A stretch of 64,000 bases of DNA from Erythrocercus mccallii (lineage: Eukaryota; Chordata; Aves; Passeriformes; Dicruridae). The position numbers were made by a program, and so were the translations under genes. The notes below the pieces were generated by a model. The model did not search any database. It was not told the DNA's origin and saw only the letters and a list, made by a program, of their open reading frames with translations. The stretch covers positions 62,001 through 126,000 of the forward strand of contig VZRG01001325.1 in assembly GCA_013397435.1 (NCBI GenBank), in the 5' to 3' direction. This document shows, piece after piece, positions 39,301 to 51,035 of the stretch. Each line of letters begins with the position of its first letter. The stretch's first letter is position 1.

Positions 39301-42260
39301 ACTGATACAGCTCTTGGATTTCTAAGTTTTATATCAAATATAATTGATTAGGAATAAGTCTATGTATTTTGTAGTTTCAAGTCTGCAGAAGATTCAATAG
39401 CACTTTATGCAAGAAGTTGTTCTGTAGATTAGGAGACCTTAATCAATACAATTTAGCTCCTCTTAGGAACTGCCCCTCTCCCAGCCAGAGTTGGGCTTGA
39501 GCCTTGTAGTGTCAAGGTTCCTATCAATAGGATGCTCATGTCAATGTGTAGCCCAGATCAATATGATGCTCAAACACACTGTCTCCAAAATTCTCGAGAT
39601 ACCTCCTAACACAAATCCAATAACAATGTGGTGTTTCTGACAGAGCTGCAGTTTGTATCTCACAATAATGCAGACTTTGTACCTGCTTCAGACCTCTTAA
39701 AGAATCTATGATAGTGCTCATAAAAAAGTTTACATTTTTCCTCCAGTTGCAGTAACTCACCAGAAAAGAATATATTTTGCTGCAGTCCTTACACAACAGT
39801 GAATGCTGAAAATGCATGAGCACAGCATGCAAACCCCTTTATATTTGTGGTGCTGTTCCTTTAATAACTGAGGGCCCTTGGCAATAGACTTGACACTTCT
39901 GAGCCACTTCAAGAATAATGGTAATAAAAAATACATCTTAATGCAAATTGAGGAAGTCAAAGTCTTTTATTTTATACTTTTAGGTCTATGCTTTCTAGTC
40001 TAATATTTCGAATATGTTGTCATTTATCTAAACTCCTTGGACTTATGTAGTCCCAACCCCTCAGTTCCTAAATCTGTCAAGTCCTATTGTATCACTGACA
40101 TCTGCCTAAAGAAGTACTACCCACTGTTTGAGAAAGATGAATGTGGGATGTTCATTCAGTTATCCTAAACTCAGGTACAGGTTTTTGTCACACCCCCTTT
40201 CACGAATGTAAACCTTCACAAAGTAAGTGACTGAACTGTGTAGTGAGAATTAGAGGAATGTTGCCCAGAAGAAATGAAGGACTCCTCTGATTCTATTCTA
40301 TAATCAAGGAAAAGTAAATTGAACCTGAGGAAAACAAGAGGTAAAACAAAACGAGATGTATCCTTATAGTGACATCCTAATAGAATCATTACAGCACTGG
40401 CTGGCTCCTATCAGAGGTGGAGGCATGGAAAGTGATAACTAGATAGGGAAGAAACAAATCAATATGGATCACTGAAAACCGATTTAGAGCACTAAGCTCA
40501 CTCTGACTTCTCTTGCATCTTCTCTTGATTAGGCTGGCAGGAAGTGAAGATGAAAATGTTAAAGCCCGACTTTAGTCTTCGATGCTGCGCTTAGGCTGCA
40601 CTCTTGTGTTAGATTCCCTTTCCTTGCATTTCTGCAGATCAGGCAGAGCTCTGACCGCTGGAACCTGCCCACAGGGGTCCAGAGGGTATCCTCTGACAGC
40701 CGACATCCTTGTCCAAGCCTGATCATAACATGATTGTATTTGAGTAGCTCAAGTAAATTAGCTGATAGTGCTCATCAGTCTGGTCAGCAAATGAGGAATC
40801 TGCAAGGATTAGTATAAAGGATAGAAAACACACTTGCTTTTACAATGCATTTCTCTTTCCATTAAGAAGCTGTGATGTTAGGCAGAGAAAAATCAGAATC
40901 CTGCTAGAGAATATTAAGTTGAAAAAAAGAAGGATGGGCAAGGGAGAGAAATGGAATTCAAACACATGTGGTTGAAAAGCAAGGTCTCAAAGAAGGCCTG
41001 AGGGCCAATATAACATAGAATGGAAGGACTACAGAGTTTGGAACTCTCCCTGTGACTTAAATTACAGATAGATTCCAAGAGTTTCCTTAATAAAATTTGT
41101 CTAAGGAGAAAATATTGGTGTCAGTGAGGGGAAAAACTCTGATTCACTGAAAATGGAAAAGAGAAAGGCAGCTTCAACCGGGAGTCAGTCATCAATCTAT
41201 CGCTTAGACAGAGTCTTGGCAAAACCCATTCTCCTGGTAGAACTTGCCTGGAGTAGAGCAGATTGATTTGACAGTCTCTTAGCCTAATAAATGCTTGACC
41301 CCAAGGTCTGCTGAATTCACTAAATTCACTATGCAGAGAGAATTGGGAACCAATCACCACTGGGGAACATCCTGTTCTGCAGCCCTCCCCTGCTGAAGGC
41401 CTTGACTGCTCTCAGCCTTATCGAGATGACGAGATGGAAGCTGCTCTGAAAAGAAGAAAGGTTAATCGACTACACTGCTGTTAATCAATCACTTGGAAAG
41501 ATTCAGCACTTAAAATAGGTAGGTCTCTCTTCCTGCCAGAAGGTTCTTGCATCTTAACCAAGGACCATCTCCTCCAGCTTGAAGGATGAATAATAGACAG
41601 AAACACAATCCAGAGAGATGCCAGGTATCTGATCCAGAGCCAGCTGAAGTCAATAGAAAGAGTCCTGGTGAGTTCAATGGGCTTGGACCAGACCCCAAAG
41701 AAAGACTTATTACCCAAGGTTTATTCTGCATACATGTATCAAGCTACTTTTAGAAGTGAAAGATCCTTGAAAAGGAGCAGATTCATCACACACTTCTGTG
41801 TCCCTGTGAAACCAAACTTCTACAAACCATACTGTGTCCCAGTTACCCTGATTGTCAGATATGGCTGACATCCAGCAAAGGAAAATTACCTTCCTGTGAC
41901 AGCACAGACAGACACCTATACATTGCAAAATCTCTAAGGAGCACAAAAAGAAAAAAAGCTAAACTGCTAATATTTTCCTGGCCTTTTTGTAATTGCTGCT
42001 AGCCAAAATGAGAGTTTTCCTCAGAAGAGGAAAACTAGATCAATTTCTGAAAGGATAAAAGAAAACTGAGGGAGTAAAATTTAAATCACCCTGGCATGGA
42101 GGAGAACAAGCTCAGTGCTGAACCACCAGCAAGGTGAAGCTGACAATGCCTGAGAGATAAAAATACCAGGCAAAAACCCAGGGTTAGAAAGTACCCCTGA
42201 AGACATACTTCAGTAAATGAATAGCTGCATTTAGCACCAGCATCAAGTGATGACAAAGCA

Positions 42261-42947
42261 GTGACCATCCTTGATGCCTCTAAATGGAAGGAAGAAATCT
42301 TACCCTGTTGTTGCAAATCCAGGCCCTTGTATCGCAGTGCAGAACCACTTTGTAACACACCTGCTGCATCACACAGCCAAAAAGGCACATGGCAAAGAGC
42401 CGAAACCAAGCCTCACACCTTTAGGACACCTATGGCTACAGGCGCCAGTTTAGAGCTTATCTCAGAGGGTGCTACAGATTTGCTCCTTCATGGCATTGCT
42501 TCTGGTCTGTTCTCACTGCCAGTCTTACCCAGGGCAGACTCCTGGATGAACTCCCACTGCCACCCTCTCATTTTGCTGACAGGAATCTGCTCAAAATCCG
42601 GAAAAAATCTGTTGGCTTGGAATTTTTGCTTTTGGAGTAACTCAGTTTTTATTAAGAGGCAGAGACATGACAGACTGGTGCCTATACCTGCTGTAGCTAA
42701 TGAAGAGGTGCCAGGTTTTCCAGGAGGCTGGAGAGCAACACAGATAGAGTGGCTATTCTCTGCCCATCTAAAAGTTCATGGCACTGCAGAGCATCTGAGG
42801 CTATGGGTATTTCCTCCTTATGCAGAGACAACAAGCAAGAGATCAGTGAAACAGAATCATCTAAGATGTGCTACATACATGATTTCTATGTGCTCCAAGA
42901 ACTGCTTTTCTCCAAGGACACCCATCTCAAAAGTTCTTTGCCAGTAG
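42261..42947 (+). other. Unassigned 228-codon open reading frame
   Basis: The longest open frame of the window, ATG to TAG, about 1.1 kb beyond the likely 3' end of MPPED2 and antisense to it. The predicted product is rich in Ser, His, Cys and Trp, with no signal peptide, membrane segment, repeat or domain that I recognise. Other frames (42271-42453 plus, 42086-42409 minus) overlap it, which suggests a locally stop-poor composition. It may be chance, part of a non-coding RNA, or an old repeat; I would not call it a gene. Confidence 0.15.
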
Positions 42948-43994
42948 ACAGCTGTGGTTGTCAAAACCAATTTCCTCATCTTCTCACTGCTAGCTGAAAA
43001 AAAACCCACAAGACAGATCCTGCATCTTCATCCAAAAGTAAGGACTAATGTTTGGTGACCTTTCTTCCTCTGGCTCAATTGGCAAAATAACCAGCACTGC
43101 AAGCAAAGTGAGGCAGATATCATTAAGGAGTGAAGGTACCTATCTATTTCATAAGGAAATCTGGCAAGAAATTCCACATACAGAACAAGAACTAGATTTA
43201 AGAGACACAGCAGCTTCTTCCCCCAAAAAGACTTTGGTATAGCAATATATATATCTGAATATTTTAGCCAACTCCACAGATACATGGCATCAAAATACAG
43301 TGGCCCACTACATTGTACTTTGCTGTGAGAGCCTTGGACTTGTTTGTCTATAACCTCTGTATCAAAATAATGCCAAAAATTAACAACCTGTTAAGATAAA
43401 TGGGGATACTCTGTTTCTCTCCAGGTCTTGTTGATCTTAACTGCAGATGAAATTTCATGAAAACTGTGCCTTATTGTCTCATGTTTGAAACCAGATTTTT
43501 GCAGCCATAACTCCTGTTTTGGAATAAGACTGTTATTCTCTATATAACTGTATGCACAACACCAGCAGGTCCTTCAGTGTTTGTCATTCCACGGGCATAC
43601 ACAGAACCACATGGCCCTGTGATTCCCCTGCCAGTGGTGGATCCTGCTGTAGCCACAAAACTGACAAGAGAGCCACATAAAAAGTGATGTATTTCACCTA
43701 TTGACTATTCATTTTTTTAACCCAGAGTGGATGAGCATAAGACACCTGAAGCTCAGTGCTAATGACCAAGTGAGGAAGCAGAAAGGTCTGCCTGATCAAT
43801 TCTTCCTCATGTCATTTGGAGCAGTGTCCTACAAGGCTTAGCAACACAGACTTGATTACACTGAACCACCAACACCTAAAGACAAAATCCCTTTTGTCTA
43901 AAAGGAACGGAGAGATGGATTGCAGAGAAACAGAAGGGAAACTCTGAGTGATCTGTTGACCAACTGACATCTGATGAGTGATCCGCAATATAAA

Positions 43995-45385
43995 TTTATT
44001 GAGGAATAGAAAACTTCTTACTTACTCTTATCATCACTCCCCAAAATTGTTCATGCAACAAAAAACCACAAAATTCCCTTGAGCCACATATTTAAAAATC
44101 TTGCAATTTTATTTGCATATAAAGGCCGCTAGATATAATATCACAATAAATTTAAAGAAACAACTGCTTTTCTAAATTCCATTAACAAGGTAACATAAAA
44201 CAGAACAAAGCTCAATAGCATTTACAGTGGTGGAAGAGAAATAACTATCTGCAACAATATTTTGTGCTAGTGAGATTGCATTTACACACAGTGCAAAATA
44301 AGAAAAAGGAAATAAAAAAGACAAGAAAAATATTTAAATATAAAGGACAACTAAGCCTTATTTTATTTAGGCTTGATTGTATCCATTTGACTCTATACAT
44401 GCCTGAACTACAACAAAGATTTAACTCGGGCTCTTGAAGGCCTTGAGCACTTGGAAAAATGTGTCACATCCTTCATAATTTAGATGTGCTGTACAGCATA
44501 ATTTTGCAGATGCTATACTGGCAATATTAAATCCTAGCTTAGTTATAATGCACAAAAAATACATATATATATAAATTCATATTTAAAAGGAGTCCGCATT
44601 TACAACTTTTTTTTTTTTTACTGCATGAAATACCTGCTCTTTACAGCTTTCACCCTCAGTATTTTAAAGCTAAAATAATTTAAAAAAAGAAACAACAGAA
44701 GGTAGATATCACATACAGGCTGTGGCTATCTAGATCAGTCTTTATAAAGCAGGTAGAGACAAACAACTGAGAAGTCTATTCTCCCCTTGCTGCATTCTAT
44801 CATGAATAGAACCAAGTTTAAGTACATGCACACATATCAAGAGGTAAATGGACCCCAAAACATTGTTTGTGCTACTAAAAAAAATTATATAAATGGAGAT
44901 AAAAAGCTAATATTTAGACCTAGGGAAAAAGAAGACACTTAAAAAAAACCCAACAGTAACATAAGTTGTGCAAATTTGGGTGTATTTAAATGCTGCCTAT
45001 TTTTTTAGCTTATAATATAATATTAAAATAAGGTCTCTCCCTTATTAAAAGAAAGCTTGGCTGTCCTTTTGAGAACACTATAACAATTTACAATGGCAAA
45101 TTTATTGAAAAACAAAATTCATTTTACAAATTCACAATGCTTTATCAATTTAAAATGAATGCTGCATTTCCAAAAAGCACAACCTCTAACTTCTTGTTTC
45201 TTTTGCATCAGCAATTTACAAATGAAAAGAAAAAACCACAAAAAAACCCCAAACCCCACCCCGAAACAAAAACCCCCATGGCTCCCCCAAAATCCCCCCT
45301 AGCCCCTATTTTGAAATAAACATGTAACTGAATGTAAGTTTCGTCATTAGAAAATGGCAGTTTATAGACCTTCCCCAGTAGTGCT
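43995..45385 (-). other. MPPED2: Probable MPPED2 3' UTR
   Basis: AT-rich sequence directly downstream (minus strand) of the MPPED2 stop. Candidate AATAAA signals read on the minus strand at 45106-45101, 44113-44108 and 44000-43995, so the UTR could be about 0.3 to 1.4 kb long. It contains a C/A-rich low-complexity tract at 45225-45302. The end point is inferred. Confidence 0.45.
45225..45302. repeat. A/C-rich low-complexity tract
   Basis: AAAAAACCACAAAAAAACCCC and CCCCACCCCGAAACAAAAACC, ending in CCCCCAAAATCCCCCC. It sits in the probable 3' UTR of MPPED2, where the transcript would carry a G/T-rich (G/U-rich) stretch. Confidence 0.75.
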
Positions 45386-45504
45386 TCAGGATCCTTGAGG
45401 GGTTGGAAGGTCGAAGATGATGGGAGGGTTGGTGGGCTGGAAGCTGACTGTACACGTGGAGGCGTTGATGTAGGTGGTGTAGCCATCCGTCATGATGCCA
45501 TAAC
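45386..45504 (-). CDS. MPPED2: MPPED2 terminal coding exon
   Basis: The acceptor CCGCAG|GTTATGG lies at 45507-45505 and the exon starts at 45504 with two bases completing a Gly codon. It encodes YGIMTDGYTTYINASTCTVS and ends PPIIFDLPTPQGS, TGA at 45388-45386. It forms the last beta strands of the phosphoesterase fold. Confidence 0.95.
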
Positions 45505-48500
45505 CTGCGGGGACAAGGGGGACATCACTGCCAGGGACACACGGAGCACCCAGTGCCATTGGGGGATCCATGCTGTGCAATGAAACCAAATTAACCCCTG
45601 CAAAATGACACCAGCCTCTTCTGGTGTCTCTGCCACAAAGGCTTGACTGAAAAAAATACAGTGTACTGTGTTTGAGATAAGAACCGGTGCTTTTGGTTTA
45701 CGTACAAACTTCTTTTTGCCCCTGCAAAATCCTCTGTTGCAACTGGGTGTGGCAGAAACACAAACCACACATGTTCTTTTTCTAATTATGTAATTAGGGA
45801 GCTATAGTTTGCATGCCTGTCATGTCTGTCAGAAAAAAAATGACATTCAGAAGCAAAAGATTTAGAAGTGACTTTGGTTTAGCCTAAACACCCCCTCTCC
45901 AACAAATGACCTAAATTCCTGTGCTAGCCCTAATCACCCAGTTCCTCATCCCAGCCCTGCCGAGCTGGTGTTCACACTGGCTTCTGAGACCTCAGGAACT
46001 CATTAGCACATTAAAAATATACACATGCACATGCTCAGGCTGCCCAGGGAAGCTGTGTCTGCCTCGTCCCTGAAGTGTTTGAAGCCAGGCTGGACGGGGC
46101 TCTGAGCAACCTGCTCCAGTGGAAAGCACCCCTGCCCACGGCAGAAGGTTTGGGATGAGATGATCCTTAAAATCCCTTCCAAACCAAACCAATGTATGAC
46201 TGCATTATTTTTATATATTTTTATTTATTTATTTATATATATTAAAAATATATATTTGTATAAATTTTATATATATATTTTAAAAAATTATAGAAGTGTG
46301 TGCCCCAGAGTTTCAAGGAGGAAGAGAGCTTTCCATTGCAAACCCTCAGAAGAAAAATGTTTTTATTTCAAACCATTATGACACAGTACAGATCACTGCT
46401 GTCTGAAAGCTAAGATAAATACAGCTACCCACAGTGCCTATCAGAAAGAATAATCACTTCAGAATTGCTGCACTGTCCGTCTGTATTACTTTATTTATTT
46501 AGACTGGCAATTTTGATGTAGATCATCTCATGATGGGAAAAACCTTGTTTGTCCTTTTTTTGCTTATCAACCAGGGGAAAAAACCTGCATCACCAAAATG
46601 TGTGTATAGCCTCTGTTGGTTCAAGGGAATGTGGTGCATGTTCATCTCAGCTGGAGTTGGATAAAAATTAATTGCACTGTAAGATAATGCTCTTAACACT
46701 TTGCTATTTCTTCCTGTACTGAAACAAACCATTCTTATGTCTTCTGTGTAAGTACTAGAAATGATTTTAAATTTTTGTTGGTATTTTTATAAGAATTTAT
46801 TTGAATGCTGACTTTTATTATGACCTGCCACCTTTCCCAGGAGATTTAAATGTAGGGTGCTGCACATGGCTCCTTGGTGCTTTCTCGTAATGATGGTCTT
46901 GTACATTCAGACACCCTCCTCTCCCACCCTTAACATTATTTCAACCTCAAGTTTCACCACCCAGTGTGCCTACAAAGGCTGTAGACAATTTACACATTTT
47001 AGCTGGTAGTCTTGCTATATTCATTTATTTTTAATATGCAAGGACTAATATTTGTACAAAATACCCAATTCTTTTCCTGGATGCGTTAAAGGACTGTTAT
47101 TTATGCCTCTATGCAGAGGGTCATGTCAGTATTCTCAGTATAAACTCTTTATTTACAGATGCCAGGCATGGGAATCATTGTATGAAGTCACAAGGGTTTC
47201 AGAAAAACCAACTAGCAGAGAAAGCTGTCCTTTTTTAATTTCTCTTTTATGAAGTCCTTGAAATCTTTAGGCCTATGGAGAATCTAGTTAGAGACAATGG
47301 AGAAACCTCCAGGGAGGAGAATATAAAACATTTAATGTGTAACTTTGAGTTCTAGGGTCATGAAGTCTTACACTCGCAGGCAGAACTCCTAGTGTTTGTC
47401 TCTCAGCCACATGAAAGCTACAAAATCATATTAAATATTTAAGTATCTCCAGAATGTATTTAATCTCTCAGTCTCTTCCACTGCCACAAACTGAGCTCAT
47501 TGTTTCTGAAGCTTCACACTCTGCCTGTCCTGGCACTGACAGAGGGGGAATATCTCTTCTAAAACATGAGACTCCTGGAGGGTAACATAGAGAGTATAGC
47601 TGGTATTACACGATGCTTTTAGAAATGTGTGCAAAGTGAGTTCTGGCAGTGGCTCCTCCTCATGCCTGACTTGAGATGCCCTGCTTTCTGCTTCTCCTTA
47701 TACCCTGAGGGAGGTGAGCAGAGGCAGCAAGTTGTCTTTGCATTTTCTTTTTTTCCCTAGCATCTTTCTTAGCTCCTGTACTTGGAGTAACGGGAATAAT
47801 TTTCATTTTGGCTTGCAAGTGTGGGGAATCTCATCTGTTTCTCTAACCAAGTTTGTCAAAATTTGAATTGCTTTCAAATAACCTGCATAGAACAACCTTT
47901 GCACAGTGAAAGATGTAGGTGGCTAAATGTAGCACACATTCCTGAAACAGTGTGTTTTAATTCTGGAATAAATTTACAAAGTGCCACGCATGCAATCACT
48001 TCCCTGAACTCCCTCCCTACTTTAATCCAATATGCCATTATCCAGAGCAATACACCATCAAAATGTGCTTCTTGGAAGCTGAGATGAAGCAGGGAATAGC
48101 ACTGCTCCTTACCTTCATGAATGCCACCAAAGACATGGAGTTTGGGCCTGACTCGCCTCTGCACTGTGTTCAGCAGCTCCACACAACCCACTCTCTGCAG
48201 CTCCTTTGGAACCCAGTCTCGAAAACCTGAAGGCAAAACGCAATCAATACTATTAAATTTCCCTATTCAGGTAAGGTTTCACATAGTCTTTCAGGAAGTC
48301 ATAATTCACACAGGGTTTATTACATTATCTCTAGTCATAACCTCTCCATTAAAGCACACAATGGCTTTTAAGAAATGTTTCACTGTCACTTTGCTTTCCT
48401 TAAGATTTCCTCCTTCCATCTGCATTAATATTTTCCTGGATGTGATTTGTTTTTTTAAACTATAGGTTTAAACTTGTCTTCCACCTTGAAACCCCAGGAC

Positions 48501-51035
48501 ATCTATTCCTGGCACTGCTGCAGATTTTTCTTCCCTTTCCCCTGGCTCTTAGAGCAGTCAGCTTCCTAAGCCAGCTATGTGGTTACTCCAGAAATGAAAC
48601 AGCTCAGGAAGATGAGCTGAGTTACAACTCAATACAGCTGCCACCCCAAAGATTTAAAATACAGACTCCCACAGTTTCTGGAGAACTGTGGTCTGCAAGC
48701 ATCAGGTTACTTCTGAGCCCTTGTCACCAGCCTCAAGCAACGCAAAAATTACAAAACAGCTTCCAACAAGCCAGTGCTAATTGACCATGTTGCCACTTGG
48801 TCTCATGAATAATACAGAAAAATGTACAAAACCTGATGTGAGCGCCTACAGGAGCCTGCTGCCTGGACTGGCATGGAAAAGGATCAGCAGGGCAAGGTGA
48901 ACGAGGAGCAATAAAAGGGAGCCACGTCCAGCTGTAGCACCATTCTACTGATTTTAGCATAATTACAGCCCGAGCCAAGTTAATCCCAGGTAATATAAAC
49001 ATGATGGGACCTGAACTTGGCTAAATTTTAGAGTGACCAAAGAGTCCAGTTACAGCTCTACCTTCCTCAATATTTAATTAATAGTAATAAGTAAACACTT
49101 ACTTAAAAAGCAGTGTTTTGTCAATATTATCATGCAGGCTGAGACTAAAGCCCCTCATTTTAGGCCCAGTACTGACACCTAATCTGTGTCTGTAGTTAAG
49201 ATACAGTGCCAACCTTTTGAAACTGAACTTAATTATTTCCTTCAAACACAGAATGTAAGCACACGTATTCAATTACAGCACTCGTTAGTGTCTGCAGTGT
49301 CACAGTACTTCTGTATGAACCCAATTCTGAGCAGATGGATGAACAACCCATTTAAAACAGCACCCATGAAACATTATAAACACACTTGCAGGGGGTTTTT
49401 TTGCTTCTTTGGGAAAATTAAGCAATTAAGAGAGTGCTGTTCAAGGCCCTGGTTTGCAATATCCGGTGGCTCCGTTGTCAGGGGATGCTGTGTCACTGCC
49501 TTAACACAGCAACACGCTGGAAGCTCCAGCAAGGTTAAAAAGAATTTGCTGATCATCTTACAACATTCTCTAAGTAGTATTAAAAAACTAACCAGAATAT
49601 AAAAGGTACAGTAATCACATTGGTCAAAAACTTTCTGGACTTTTTTTTTTTCCTTAGATTGGCTTAGATTGCTGGCTCTTAATTGTGGTAAAAACCATAA
49701 GCATGCATTAATTCCTGACTCCACGACCACCAAGAAATTCTGTGAGAACACTGAGCCAGCCTGGAAGCACTTAAAATGCTGGTTTATAATGGCACCATGC
49801 AATTCTGAAAAGATTTTACATATTCACTACCATGCATGTAGTAAGTGACTGTGATTCGGTCACTTCCTGTGATTGTGTGATCTGACCCCTTGGATTGCAA
49901 GAGCTTACTAAAAGCCTGACAAAATCACTCTTCTCACAGTAAGGGCAACGAAGAGACTGCCACACTTCCTCATCCTGCTAAGTCATATTTATAAAAAGCT
50001 CAGCTGTTGTAAAGCCAGCTGAGATACTTAAAACACAATCCCAGGCTGCTTGCCCCATGTGTCCTGAGGAAAAGCAGTAAATAATGAGATGGTGCCTTGT
50101 GGGGCACAGGATGGAGAAAGGATAGCTTTGGGGCTTTCCAAATGCTTTCAGTGTGGGCTTTAACGACTTTAGATATGCCAAAACTCCTACCTCTGCTGAA
50201 TGAGTGTCCTGGTGTCCTTCTGAGACTATCAGAACTTAGTTTAGATCTTAACAGTTAAAAGGGAAATTGAAGAATGACTCATATTGTCAAGACAAGCAAA
50301 ATTCAACTCAAAGAGAAACTTTAGCTACCTAATGAAGAAACAAATTATGCTTTCACAGACTGGTGCTCACCTGTCATTAGATCAAGTTAGGAACAATTAT
50401 CTACGAACATAATTTTATTCCTTCACAAATTTTTTATAAGCCAATTAATACCTTTAAAACTATTCTTACATATTCTAAGTTTACAAGGACATTATCAAGG
50501 AGAATATGTGACTACATAGTTCCAAACTCTTAACTGCTACTCTCAAACCTTAAAATAACATGACACTGTAGTGAGAAAAGGTTTCAAAAGTTTTAGTCAA
50601 TCTCTAAAAAGTCACATGGGATTGGAAACTGGTTGTCAGATGAATACTATACTTAAATAAAATGTCAAACTATAATGGTTATAAAGTCAGATATTTGATC
50701 TTCCCTAGCTTGAATTTAATAAAAAAATTCGGTTTTTTATGAAAACTCAACAGATTAGCTAAGCCTAATAATAATTTTCCACTTCTTTCAGAAATGTTTT
50801 TAATCCATAGTTTTTAGTTTGGGTGCAATTACAGTATATCGTACAGCATTATCAACTTTGCTTATTTTGAAAGCAAAATTCTCATGCAAAAAATCACAAA
50901 GAACTTTTGTTTCACTTACCAAGGGGAGGTCCATGTGTCATTAGTATATCAATTCCCTCAGGAATAAGGTTCCACTTGTCTAGCAAAGACTGACCTCTGG
51001 GTAGATTAAAGCCCCATCCATTAAACCACGGTGTC
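45386..51035 (-). CDS. MPPED2: MPPED2, metallophosphoesterase domain protein 2, C-terminal part only
   Basis: Three exons join in phase on the minus strand (51035-50920, 48226-48113, 45504-45386) and encode the last 115 residues, about 180-294 of the usual 294. MPPED2 is a metal-dependent phosphodiesterase of the calcineurin-like family that acts weakly on cyclic nucleotides and is brain-enriched. Visible motifs are MTHGPP (metal-binding His, about residue 213) and GGIHEG (about 251-256). In the latter, Gly replaces the His of the usual GHxH; this replacement is known in mammalian MPPED2 and lowers activity. The visible part is nearly identical to the human protein as I remember it; one clear difference is Thr for Asn in the final FDLPTPQGS. 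The first motifs (DTHS, GDF, GNHE) belong to exons outside the window. The gene converges on ARL14EP as in human. Confidence 0.95.
46033..46202 (+). mobile_element. CR1 LINE 3' end
   Basis: CAGGCTGCCCAGGGAAGCTGTG, then GAAGTGTTTGAAGCCAGGCTGG, GATGATCCTTAAAATCCCTTCC and AACCAAACCAATGTATGACTG match the plus-strand CR1 3' end. The terminal octamers are degenerate. It is inserted in MPPED2 intron, antisense to the gene, and is directly followed by an AT-rich simple repeat. Confidence 0.88.
46203..46290. repeat. AT-rich low-complexity repeat
   Basis: TATATTTTTATTTATTTATTTATATATATT and related sequence, about 88 bases with almost no G or C, abutting the CR1 3' end. Confidence 0.85.
48113..48226 (-). 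CDS. MPPED2: MPPED2 penultimate coding exon
   Basis: The acceptor is TTCAG|GTTTTCGAGAC and the donor is CATGAAG|GTAAGG. It is 114 bases and encodes FRDWVPKELQRVGCVELLNT and then VRPKLHVFGGIHE, with split Gly codons at both ends. It carries the GGIH site where family enzymes normally have GHxH. Confidence 0.96.
48227..50919 (-). other. MPPED2: MPPED2 intron, no exon seen
   Basis: A 2.7 kb intron bounded by GTAAGT (50919) and TTCAG (48227). It is AT-rich, with no repeat of a family I can name. Frames of 138-142 codons near 49.2-49.8 kb overlap each other on opposite strands and look like chance. Confidence 0.8.
50920..51035 (-). CDS. MPPED2: MPPED2 coding exon with MTHGPP motif
   Basis: The acceptor is CCCCAAAG|GACACC and the donor is CCCCTTG|GTAAGTG. 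The first base completes a Trp codon (TG|G), followed by TPWFNGWGFNLPRGQSLLDK and WNLIPEGIDILMTHGPPL. It is 116 bases, phase 2 to phase 1. MTHGPP holds a metal-coordinating His. Confidence 0.96.

Larger units (their letters stand above)
31799..43990. other. Intergenic stretch between ARL14EP and MPPED2, no confirmed gene
   Basis: Long non-coding block. Frames of up to 154 codons (36506-36970, minus) and 228 codons (42261-42947, plus) occur but lack recognisable domains. A CA/TA-type simple repeat lies at 33.23-33.31 kb. Distal enhancers could be present but cannot be identified from one sequence. Confidence 0.45.
45505..48112 (-). other. MPPED2: MPPED2 last intron
   Basis: A 2.6 kb intron between a GTAAGG donor (48112) and a CAG acceptor (45505). 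It contains a CR1 fragment and an AT-rich block at 46.0-46.3 kb. No further exon is seen. Confidence 0.85.

Noticed and set aside
49186..49802. 138- and 142-codon frames inside an MPPED2 intron
   Set aside because: They overlap each other on opposite strands, and neither has a recognisable domain.
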